In this document: positions 15,625 to 23,500 of the stretch, piece by piece
How positions within the stretch are numbered: position 1 is the first letter of the stretch
How the letters are laid out: each line of letters starts with the position of its first letter
Source of the DNA: Clostridiales bacterium
Lineage (GTDB): Bacteria; Bacillota; Clostridia; Saccharofermentanales; Saccharofermentanaceae
Assembly: GCA_017545245.1 (NCBI GenBank)
Contig: JAFWPB010000027.1
Span: 1-42,764, forward strand
Length of the DNA: 42,764 bases
Direction: 5' to 3'
Notes under the pieces: model-generated
The model's input: only the letters and a program-made list of their open reading frames with translations
Databases searched by the model: none
Told to the model about the DNA's origin: nothing
Translations under genes and position numbers: made by a program

Positions 15625-16806
15625 TTATAATTCTTTCATCAGCAAGAAATCTGTTAATTTGTAGTGATATATCGTGCTGGTCGAATAATCAATATCATCA
15701 TTCGTTATGATTATCTTTTTCACGGAGTTATCAATATTTGAAAATGCCGAGAATTCTCTCTCGTATGCTTTTTCTTCAGCAACACTATAAGCAACCTGAA
15801 TCAGATATATCTTCCCATCTTTCTCTGCTCTGAAATCGATTTCTTTTCCTTTATTATCGTATACTGTTACTTCATACCCCATATAGAGAAGTTCATTTAG
15901 AACAACGTTTTCCAGATTATGAGTCAGATCGTATCTTGACCCGCTAACACGGATACTGTTCATAGAAACATCTTCGTTGTAAAGCTTATAGTAGTAATTT
16001 AGTTTGGCCTTTGCTTTAGGTGAGTATAGTGCCACATCGGATATGACATAGGCTTCTTTGAGATACTCCAGATATTTAATTACTGTCGGAACCGAGACTG
16101 AAATGTTTTTCCCTTTCATATAATCTGCAATAGACTTAGCACTGAAGACTCGAGCATTTGAGATAAGAATAAAGTCAACTATCCTCTCAAACTCTTCCTT
16201 CTTGCGGATCTTATATCTATTCTCTAAATCGTTATATACAATAGTATCATTCAGATCATTAAGGTACCTACGTTTCGCATTAATATCATCTTGTTCAAGA
16301 GCGGCAGGGAATCCTCCCCAAACAAGATAATCGGTAATGCTATACTTCTTTCCGGTCTGTGAAGCATATTCAAGAGCTTCTTTATATACAAAAGGTCTTA
16401 CCCGAAAAGATATATAACGACCGGAAAGCTCTTTGGTAAACTCTTTTGATAGGAGTTTAGAGTTACTGCCTGATATAAAGACCGAGCAATTATACAGACG
16501 TAACGTGCGGCAAGCTTCGTTCCAACCCTTAACATTCTGGATCTCGTCAAGAAATAAGTATAGTTTTTCTTCGCCAATGTTCTCATTTACATAGTTAATA
16601 AGAGCATCGGCATCAGGAATCATGTTTCTAGTTGGCTTAAGATCAAAGTCCAGGAAGAGACACTTATTTCCTTCCGCCTTGATCTCATCCTGAACTTGAT
16701 TCAAGATAACAGACTTCCCACATCTTCTAATACCGGTAATGATTTTCACCAGATCACTGTCGTAGAATGGCCGGATCTGCTTTAAGTAGTGTTCGCGTAT
16801 AACCAT
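15625..16806 (-). CDS. AAA ATPase with DUF4143 domain (copy 3)
   Basis: 393 residues. Walker A ITGIRRCGKSVIL at ~25, Walker B LYLFLDEIQNV at ~85, sensor-like FISGSNSKLL, winged-helix-like middle (SAKSIADYMKGKNISVSVPTVIKYLEYL), and C-terminal KEIDFRAEKDGKIYLIQVAY. GAGGTG lies 6 nt before ATG 16806. It is a stand-alone gene with its own promoter and a 14-bp inverted-repeat operator. Confidence 0.9.
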   Translation of the reverse strand: MVIREHYLKQIRPFYDSDLVKIITGIRRCGKSVILNQVQDEIKAEGNKCLFLDFDLKPTRNMIPDADALINYVNENIGEEKLYLFLDEIQNVKGWNEACRTLRLYNCSVFISGSNSKLLSKEFTKELSGRYISFRVRPFVYKEALEYASQTGKKYSITDYLVWGGFPAALEQDDINAKRRYLNDLNDTIVYNDLENRYKIRKKEEFERIVDFILISNARVFSAKSIADYMKGKNISVSVPTVIKYLEYLKEAYVISDVALYSPKAKAKLNYYYKLYNEDVSMNSIRVSGSRYDLTHNLENVVLNELLYMGYEVTVYDNKGKEIDFRAEKDGKIYLIQVAYSVAEEKAYEREFSAFSNIDNSVKKIIITNDDIDYSTSTIYHYKLTDFLLMKEL

Positions 16807-16836
16807 ATGAGCACCTCGAATAATACTTCTAATAGC

Positions 16837-16880
16837 ATTCTACTTTAAGATTTTTCGCCGGTCAACAAAATCTTAAAGTA
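16837..16880 (-). promoter_or_regulatory. Promoter with 14-bp perfect inverted repeat around the -35 box
   Basis: TACTTTAAGATTTT (16841-16854) and AAAATCTTAAAGTA (16867-16880), 12 nt apart. On the minus strand TTGACC (16865-16860) lies in the gap between them and TAGAAT (16842-16837) follows with a 17-nt spacer. A third partial half-site AATCTTAAAAT starts near 16909. This is a classic repressor layout. Confidence 0.85.
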
Positions 16881-16929
16881 ATAATTAAAGATATTCATAT
16901 TTATCGTCGAATCTTAAAATATAGTTCGC

Positions 16930-17358
16930 TTATTCATGAAGCAGCCGGAGCACCGGTTCGATCATCGGAACATCCAGTGTCACCTTATACTTGAAAGGAT
17001 CGATCATTAATCCGAGTTTTACGGGAGTATTGCCGCTGTTAGCCTGCGCCGCTGTCTCGAGGATCGGAAGGAACGAAGCTTTCATGATCATATATCCGAC
17101 TCTTCCTGCCTTGTCGTAGTAATTCCGCATATCTTCTTCCGAAAGGAATAAAGGCATATACCCGGTCTTGTCCGGTCCCGGGATCGCAAAAAGCCTCATG
17201 CCGCCGTCTTTGTGATCGCCGACCGGTGTCGTGTAATATACTTCCACGCCTCGGAATGCTTTTAAGAAAGCTGTATCGTTCAGTTCTTTCTTCTCATGCT
17301 TTTCCAGAATTTCTTGCGCCTCGTCGTTTTTCTTCTTCATTCCATCAAATAGTCCCAT
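16930..17358 (-). CDS. SseB-like domain protein
   Basis: 142 residues from ATG 17358 (AAGGAAG 7 nt upstream). An N-terminal charged helix (KKKNDEAQEILEKHEKKE) precedes a domain with FLKAFRGVEVYYTTPVGD, MRLFAIPGPDKTGYMPLFLSEEDM and VKLGLMIDPFKYKVTLD. These fit the SseB N-terminal fold seen in many Firmicutes housekeeping-like proteins of unknown role. It follows the lipoprotein gene by 32 nt and is probably co-transcribed with it. Confidence 0.65.
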   Translation of the reverse strand: MGLFDGMKKKNDEAQEILEKHEKKELNDTAFLKAFRGVEVYYTTPVGDHKDGGMRLFAIPGPDKTGYMPLFLSEEDMRNYYDKAGRVGYMIMKASFLPILETAAQANSGNTPVKLGLMIDPFKYKVTLDVPMIEPVLRLLHE

Positions 17359-17390
17359 GATATTCTTCCTTTCTCCAAAGGGCAGCCAAT

Positions 17391-17969
17391 TCAATTATAC
17401 ACATACACACCGGGTCTGTCGTCCCAGCTATGAACAGTGAATGTGTCTGCCCAATAGGAATCTTCGCTGACTAATTGTAGCGAATGAAGTCCCTGCATAT
17501 TCGGTTTGTCAGAGCAGCCTTCGATCCATACACATATGAAAGAGTAGCGGCTGCCCTCCTCATCATAGATGTCAGCCATGATCTGGTATTTGTATTTATA
17601 TTCTGTTGCCCCGATGTTGTCTGAACGAGAGGAAGCACAACTCTTGTTCTTAACCTCTTTGATCTCAGGGAAGAATTTATAAAACTCTTCAAGTTCTCCG
17701 GTCAGATCTTTATTTTCCTCGAGAGCGTAATCAGAGAACAGTTTCTTCATTCTGTCGACATCTTTATCCTTGATACATTCAAGCATCTCATCCAACAACT
17801 GATTCTTTCCGAAAACTTCTGCACTGCCCTTATAATGTCTGGTCTTTATCTGTTCGCCTATTGAAAGATTGGGATCATATTTGCCGTTCAATAGTTTGGA
17901 ACAACCCGTCAGGGCTGCTAAAATCAATACTATTATTACAATGATCAACTTGGGGACACGTTTTTTCAT
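17391..17969 (-). CDS. Lipoprotein, DUF5104-like
   Basis: 192 residues. Signal MKKRVPKLIIVIIVLILAA with lipobox LTGC, then a domain with MLECIKDKDVDRMKKLFSDYALEE and LEEFYKFFPEIKEV. These resemble DUF5104 lipoproteins, in which a helical half is followed by a small beta sheet (YKYQIMADIYDEEGSRYSFICVWIEG). AGAGGAG precedes the ATG. Function is unknown; secretion and membrane anchoring are clear from the signal. Confidence 0.75.
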   Translation of the reverse strand: MKKRVPKLIIVIIVLILAALTGCSKLLNGKYDPNLSIGEQIKTRHYKGSAEVFGKNQLLDEMLECIKDKDVDRMKKLFSDYALEENKDLTGELEEFYKFFPEIKEVKNKSCASSRSDNIGATEYKYKYQIMADIYDEEGSRYSFICVWIEGCSDKPNMQGLHSLQLVSEDSYWADTFTVHSWDDRPGVYVYN

Positions 17970-18141
17970 ACTTATACTCCTCTAGCCAGCCGGTTCTGCA
18001 ACGAGAATAATCGCTATTCCCAAGATTATCTTTTTCCGTAGTTTCATCACATATTATCCCTTTTTTCATTCTAAGGTTTACCCTTGTTTCAATCTCATTA
18101 TACCACCCACGAAAATCACAAATGAGGAGCGAAGATAGGTA

Positions 18142-18150
18142 TGATATAAT
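18142..18150 (+). promoter_or_regulatory. Extended -10 promoter of the 18234 lipoprotein gene
   Basis: TGATATAAT, an extended -10 with a perfect TATAAT at 18145-18150 and no good -35. The leader that follows contains GGCTCTT...AAGAGCC, which can pair into a hairpin ahead of the ribosome site. Confidence 0.55.
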
Positions 18151-18233
18151 GTTTTCGGCTCTTAGAGATGTAAAGAACACACTTTCATGTCAGAAGAGCC
18201 TTATATATGGTTTATTGCAGAGGAAGGAAAAAA

Positions 18234-19391
18234 ATGCGGAAAATTATATCTATTGCACTGATGATCTGTGTCGGTATTTCGACACTTTTTTTGACGGCCT
18301 GCAACAGTCAGACCGATAGTTCATCGTCACAAGAAACGGAACCAACAAGCGTAAGCTCCAAGGAAACAGAAGCAGCTTCACAAACAACGGAGGGTTCTAA
18401 GAAAACTGAAGCAACTTCACAAACAACGGAGGGTTCCGAGGACTCCCGGCATCCCGTTTCTTCCATTGAGTTCCTGAGAAAATGGATCGACGATAACAAT
18501 GAAACTGACAAGATTATGGAGCAGCAGGGGTATCATGCTGTAAAAAAGATCCTTTACATGTCATTTGTAAACGACGATGCGCCTTACAACCAGATTAAGG
18601 AATTAGCAGCCGAAGGCAGCAGTGTTCATGCTACCGTTGTAATGAGAGTAGAAGAAGCAGACAGCGACGAATCTGCCGTTTTTTCAATGTCAGCGGTTCT
18701 GCTGGCGAACGGGAAGCCGGTCAATTTCCGCTTGAATGAAAACAGCAGCCAGGATGGGATCCTGACCTTTTCTCTGAATTCCAATCAGGATAACATAATG
18801 TCCCTTAGTGCAGAAGATCTTCCAGAAGTCGCAGGAGAGAACAAACTGATATTAGTTGTTTTCGGCTACTGCAAGGATACGGATTTCTATCTGGATTCGC
18901 AGAGCATAACGGGCTCCTTCCAGTCCGCCACGAAAAATGACGGTGTTTCAATTGTCACTTGCCCGGAAAATGAAATTGACATCGAGACGATACAGGACGA
19001 AAAAGAACTGGTGAAGTATACCAGCAGGGATTTGTTATCCAAGGGAGAAATGATTGATTTCCAGTCGGATCATTATGGTAATTATCTGATGACATCATAC
19101 AAGAATCCGACCTTGCATTATTACCTGGATAATGTGAGTATTCCGGGACAATATGATAACACTGATGGAATCATGTTCATGCTTGTTGACGGCGAAATGA
19201 AACCGGTATGGAATGGAAGCTGCTTTGGAGAAATCTCAATGCGGGATAGCGATATGCTCAAAGTGATCCAATTGGAGAGCGGCTTCCCGGCAGGTGAACA
19301 GCATCATGTATACTGGTATTATGTGGAGACGACGGGAGTTGAAGAGTGGCCGCTCAGCACGCACGAACGCATGAAGTTAAAAACCGAATGA
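18234..19391 (+). CDS. Secreted lipoprotein with Ser/Thr/Glu repeat linker
   Basis: 385 residues from ATG 18234 (AGGAAGG upstream). Signal with lipobox FLTAC, then a low-complexity linker with two 13-residue repeats of the type TEA[AT]SQTTEGS[KE] encoded by 39-nt DNA repeats (about 18361-18440). A large soluble domain without recognised family follows; it contains VVFGYCKDTDFYLDSQSITG and a segment YNSTDGIMFMLVDG-like YDNTDGIMFMLVDG near the end. The linker could vary in length by repeat slippage. It appears to be a single-gene unit. Confidence 0.8.
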   Translation: MRKIISIALMICVGISTLFLTACNSQTDSSSSQETEPTSVSSKETEAASQTTEGSKKTEATSQTTEGSEDSRHPVSSIEFLRKWIDDNNETDKIMEQQGYHAVKKILYMSFVNDDAPYNQIKELAAEGSSVHATVVMRVEEADSDESAVFSMSAVLLANGKPVNFRLNENSSQDGILTFSLNSNQDNIMSLSAEDLPEVAGENKLILVVFGYCKDTDFYLDSQSITGSFQSATKNDGVSIVTCPENEIDIETIQDEKELVKYTSRDLLSKGEMIDFQSDHYGNYLMTSYKNPTLHYYLDNVSIPGQYDNTDGIMFMLVDGEMKPVWNGSCFGEISMRDSDMLKVIQLESGFPAGEQHHVYWYYVETTGVEEWPLSTHERMKLKTE

Positions 19392-19429
19392 TGCTTCAAC
19401 GACTGAACCGGAATCTTCGACAACCATAC

Positions 19430-19591
19430 TTACACCAATCCGAGCTTACCCGCAACGAATACAAAGATGGCGCCGGCAAAGAGGATTGCCAAAATTATTA
19501 GCACTATATATATACAAACAGGTCTCACGCTTTCTTTGGCAAGTGCTTTTTGCTGTGCCATATACTTATCGTGCCCCTCTTTGCTTAACAT
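19430..19591 (-). CDS. Small membrane protein of 53 residues
   Basis: Starts MLSKEGHDKYMAQQKALAKE, then one long hydrophobic stretch (VCIYIVLIILAILFAGAIFV) and a short basic end. No strong ribosome site is visible before the ATG at 19591, so the call rests on the amphipathic-head plus membrane-helix design. The repeated motif AAAAGCACTTG encodes KAL here (19541-19551). Confidence 0.45.
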   Translation of the reverse strand: MLSKEGHDKYMAQQKALAKESVRPVCIYIVLIILAILFAGAIFVFVAGKLGLV

Positions 19592-19693
19592 GGAATATCA
19601 TACATCGACATATTCGTTCTCTTTGTTCATGAAGTTAAACGTGGTAAGATAAAGACATGGTAATCAGGGGCATGGAGACATGGGGTAAATCTT

Positions 19694-21190
19694 ATGAGTG
19701 ATGATAATTTGAATCAGGATCAGGACCAGAACCAGGAGAACAGCCAGAACGAGAACATCTGGACAGAGGAACAGTTGCGTGTACTGGAAGCGGCCGGACT
19801 TCCGACCGAGGCCGAACCTGAGGAAGACAGAAAGCCGACCAGAGACGCGGTCGCCGCCGCTTTTCGCGAAGAATTAAAACACGCGAATGAACCGGGTGCC
19901 AAAGTGATGTCGGCAGACAGAGAACTCCGGTACTGCTTGGAACTGCAGCAGAAGCGCATCGCGAACAGAAGTCTCCGCTTCACGGACGAGATGGTCCCCG
20001 GCGCCTATTTCCAAGAAGGATTCAACAACGTCCGCTCCTGGCAGGACGGCCAGTATGAGACCTCGTGGTCGGTCGGTTTTGTCGAGCATACGAAGACCTT
20101 CGACCGTCCCAATATGAAACCCTATAAGAAAAAGGAGCCGCAGGCGATTTACGAAACTGTAGTCGATGTGCGAAGCGGTGAAGATGTCAGCGACGATACT
20201 TACTGCTGCCCGAACTGTGGCTCGGTCTCCACGATCCGGGAACTCCAGGAGGGATGCAGTCACTGCGGCACGGCGTTTAAGATGTCCGAACTGTATCCGA
20301 AGGTAACGAATTACTTTTTTACTTATGACACGCACGGGAAACGCGATCCGATCAAGAAGACCATCATTAAATACGGACTGTATTCTCTTCCCGTCATGAT
20401 CCCTTTGATGGTAGGTGTCGCCTGGTACCAGCGCCATACGATGCCGGAGACCTATGGATCCTTCACCCCGATGATCTTGATCAGGTACGTTTTGGGCACG
20501 ATCCTCATAAGCCCGCTCATCGGTTACTTCATGTGGATGTTTTCGATTTTTGCCGCCGCGGGGCGTCAGATCGGTACGGGAACAGGTCCGGCTCTCTCAG
20601 TAGGCAGATCAAGAAAAAAATTCGAAGCTAAAATGTCGAAGATCATGCCTGCTTACACCTTTGAGACCTTCTCTTCAAGAATTACTTCCCTGTTTAAGCT
20701 GATTGCTTTTTCCGATGACCGTGCCTCCCTCCCCTTCTACGAAGGCGGCGACATCGGATCAGAATTCGACAATGTGGTCGACTGTGCTTTTAGCGGATGG
20801 ATGTCCTGTAACAAGATCAAACAGGAAGGCAAATATGTCTATGTCACAGGCAATCTGTTTGTTGATGTCACACGTGATCTGGGCGACCATATCAAGTCAC
20901 AACGCGAAGTATACCGGATCAAGGCTGGGCGAAGAACTGATGTCCCGACTACTTCCAACTTTTCCATCGCGAAGATCCAGTGCAGAACATGCGGTGCCAG
21001 CTTCAATTCTTTTAAAACCAGAAACTGTCCATACTGCGGATCAGCAAGCGAACCGGCAAGTGATGACTGGGTGATCTACGAAGTCAAAAACGCCGGACAG
21101 ACTTATATGCTCAAGCCATTGATCATTGTACTGGCGATCCTGGTCCTTATCATGCTCGGTGGGCTGTCCACCCTGGGAATAATTAAATAA
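19694..21190 (+). CDS. Zinc-ribbon membrane protein (Tim44-like C-terminal domain)
   Basis: 498 residues. A Gln/Asn/Asp-rich N-terminus is followed by a zinc ribbon CPNCG...CSHCG near 175-195 and two membrane segments at about 230-290. A Tim44-like soluble domain follows (FETFSSRITSLFKLIAFSDDRASLPFYEG...VVDCAFSGWMSCNKIKQEGKYVYVTG), then a second ribbon CRTCG...CPYCG at ~430-450 and a C-terminal membrane helix. Similar proteins are found in Clostridia without known function. A weak ribosome site GGGGT precedes the ATG. Confidence 0.75.
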   Translation: MSDDNLNQDQDQNQENSQNENIWTEEQLRVLEAAGLPTEAEPEEDRKPTRDAVAAAFREELKHANEPGAKVMSADRELRYCLELQQKRIANRSLRFTDEMVPGAYFQEGFNNVRSWQDGQYETSWSVGFVEHTKTFDRPNMKPYKKKEPQAIYETVVDVRSGEDVSDDTYCCPNCGSVSTIRELQEGCSHCGTAFKMSELYPKVTNYFFTYDTHGKRDPIKKTIIKYGLYSLPVMIPLMVGVAWYQRHTMPETYGSFTPMILIRYVLGTILISPLIGYFMWMFSIFAAAGRQIGTGTGPALSVGRSRKKFEAKMSKIMPAYTFETFSSRITSLFKLIAFSDDRASLPFYEGGDIGSEFDNVVDCAFSGWMSCNKIKQEGKYVYVTGNLFVDVTRDLGDHIKSQREVYRIKAGRRTDVPTTSNFSIAKIQCRTCGASFNSFKTRNCPYCGSASEPASDDWVIYEVKNAGQTYMLKPLIIVLAILVLIMLGGLSTLGIIK

Positions 21191-21287
21191 GACAAGCTTT
21201 TTAAGCGAACTGTGATTCAAAAATCAGTTTATGATGCTCCCATGGAATACTAAAAACCGATTGTCAATATCTCCGTTACTCCATCTG

Positions 21288-23495
21288 TCACTTTCTCTCC
21301 TTGAGGATCGTCGCCACGCGGTTATTGATCGTGCTGACCACGGAGCGGATCTCTTTCTGGCCCATGAAGAATCCTTCTGCTTCTTCTTTTACGATGTCCA
21401 TGATCGAGTCATCCCTGACGCAAACTTCATGTGTCCTCTCTAATTCCGCTTCAAAAGCACTTGTCTCATTTTCTGTCATCTCACACTTTTTGCAGAGTGC
21501 ATCCACGCCGTTTCTGGATACGGGGATCCCGCCGAGATTCTCCGCGAAGTGTTTCTGGTTCTCTTCGTTAAAAAGCGTGCAGAGGAAGTCCCATGCCTCC
21601 TGCGCATAAGGCGTACTCTTTGAGATGGCTACCGTCATCCGGCTGTCAACTGCCATGCCGGAAACATCTCCAAAAGCATAGACTCTTCCGTGTCCATTAC
21701 CAAGCGCAAGGCAGTCCTTATAAGCCTTTGGCGAAGAGATAATGTACGGGATCATCGCCACCATTTTCTCGTGAAGAAGCGTCTCCGGTGCTTTTGCCAT
21801 CGCTTCTTCATACTCGATCTCGATCGGTTCTTCCACGTGGGATCCATACTTTTTGACTGCTTCAAGAAGTGCGATAAAAGAATCATTATTGAAGTCTGCC
21901 CGGCCGTTTTGCATATCCAGATACTGTCCTAAAATCTGCGGAAGCCATGTCTCCAGAAGATCGTCGTATTCCGCTGCAGGAAGAAGCAGAGTATTCTCCG
22001 GCAAAGAGGCGCGGATCGTATCAAAACCGGAAGCTGAAATGGATGCTGTATCCGGCAGGAATTCCTGGTTTCCCCAGAAGCCAAGGAGTTCCACATTTGT
22101 CGGAAGATGAAATGCTTTTCCGTTCTTTTCGTAGGCACGAAGGATCGTCCCATAGTATTCCGAATCCGAAAGTCCGGAATCTCCGCTTAGGTACGGCATC
22201 AGATCCAGAAGTACATCTTCTGTCTGAAAGGAGGGTGAGGTGGCGAAGTTCACGAGGATATCGGGACCGGTTCCGCCAAGAAGATCGAGATAGACCTGAT
22301 CGGCGATCTTGGAGATGACTTTCTCGTAGGCGCCATAAGCACTTGCATAGGAAGAATAGTCGTGCACCTCGATCCGAACTTTCTTATCCGGAAGCAGGTT
22401 ATATGCGACCACGGTTTCAACAAGATCTGCATCATTTTCACGTGCATCACCGAGCGTGAGCACCGTCTTTCCGGCATGCGGATTTTTCGTTTCCTTAGTT
22501 AGCGTGACAAGATGAACGTGCATGACCAGATGTCCATTCTCATCTGTTTCCTCGTTCACATACTTGATCAGCTGACACTTATTGCTACCGATCTGCGCGC
22601 CATCTCCGATCACGCCCACATAATTCAGATCGGTATCACTCCAGAGAAGGAATTCTTCCTCTTTTCCGCTATCGGTATTGATCTTATTTATTCCATTGGA
22701 GCTCATCCGGAAAAGACCTTGATCACCCGCACAGATATCCCCCATACTGACCGATCCGGAAAGCCGGATCCGATCTCCATTTTCTTTCAGCGTCTGATTA
22801 TCCAGCCGGACGATGTAGTCATACGACGCTTCAGTATTCTTCTCATCATAGTGGCGGCCGGAAACAAAGATCTCCTCTCCCACTACTAAGACTTCTCCCG
22901 CAAACAACTCGGGAACATAGCTCGCCAGTTCTTTTCCCTCCGGATCGAAAAGCACTATCTTTTCGAAGTTCCAGCCGAGGCTTCTTCCATCCGAAAGGGA
23001 GCGGCAATAGAAAAGCTCCGAATGCTCACCTGCCCAGTGCATAGAAGCACGAGGATCCTCCTCTTCTTTTTCCACACCGAGGAAATTCCCGTTAAGGTCA
23101 AAGCAGGCAATGCCTTCATCGAAATAGCTGATCCACTCTTCCCAAATCGCCAGTTTCTCCTCTTCCGTGAAGTTATCGAGGTTCTGCGCGCATAGGTACT
23201 GCTTGTCATCCAGTTCTTTTGGAACCTTGTAGCTCGCATCGAATTTAAAGCGGATCTTCCCGTCCACGATCTCCGGTTTATTTACAAGAAACTGCTGCAG
23301 TTCTTTTCCCTCCTTACGAGGAATAATCAGCTCCACTTCCGATGCGGAATAATACGGGTCCGACTCCTTTACGACACGATACTCTTTCTTCTGTTTTTCT
23401 TTCGGCTTACGGCATCCCGCCATGGTCAGGACCATCGATATCGCGAGAAATGCCGACACCATTTTTTTCAATGGAAGATTTTGTTTTTTCATCAT
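21288..23495 (-). CDS. Solute-binding-type lipoprotein, paralog 3
   Basis: 735 residues from ATG 23495 (AGAGGA 8 nt upstream, 5 nt after the previous stop). Signal with lipobox LTMAGC. The N-terminal ~330 residues are beta-rich and propeller-like. The C-terminal ~400 residues look like family-1 extracellular solute-binding proteins: LLGGTGPDILVNFATSP, AQEAWDFLCTLFNEENQ and the terminal IVKEEAEGFFMGQKEIRSVV...ERK. Two further paralogs lie upstream in the same operon. No permease or ATPase is encoded nearby. Motif AAAAGCACT occurs twice (21453, 22948). Confidence 0.85.
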   Translation of the reverse strand: MMKKQNLPLKKMVSAFLAISMVLTMAGCRKPKEKQKKEYRVVKESDPYYSASEVELIIPRKEGKELQQFLVNKPEIVDGKIRFKFDASYKVPKELDDKQYLCAQNLDNFTEEEKLAIWEEWISYFDEGIACFDLNGNFLGVEKEEEDPRASMHWAGEHSELFYCRSLSDGRSLGWNFEKIVLFDPEGKELASYVPELFAGEVLVVGEEIFVSGRHYDEKNTEASYDYIVRLDNQTLKENGDRIRLSGSVSMGDICAGDQGLFRMSSNGINKINTDSGKEEEFLLWSDTDLNYVGVIGDGAQIGSNKCQLIKYVNEETDENGHLVMHVHLVTLTKETKNPHAGKTVLTLGDARENDADLVETVVAYNLLPDKKVRIEVHDYSSYASAYGAYEKVISKIADQVYLDLLGGTGPDILVNFATSPSFQTEDVLLDLMPYLSGDSGLSDSEYYGTILRAYEKNGKAFHLPTNVELLGFWGNQEFLPDTASISASGFDTIRASLPENTLLLPAAEYDDLLETWLPQILGQYLDMQNGRADFNNDSFIALLEAVKKYGSHVEEPIEIEYEEAMAKAPETLLHEKMVAMIPYIISSPKAYKDCLALGNGHGRVYAFGDVSGMAVDSRMTVAISKSTPYAQEAWDFLCTLFNEENQKHFAENLGGIPVSRNGVDALCKKCEMTENETSAFEAELERTHEVCVRDDSIMDIVKEEAEGFFMGQKEIRSVVSTINNRVATILKERK

Positions 23496-23500
23496 GTATC

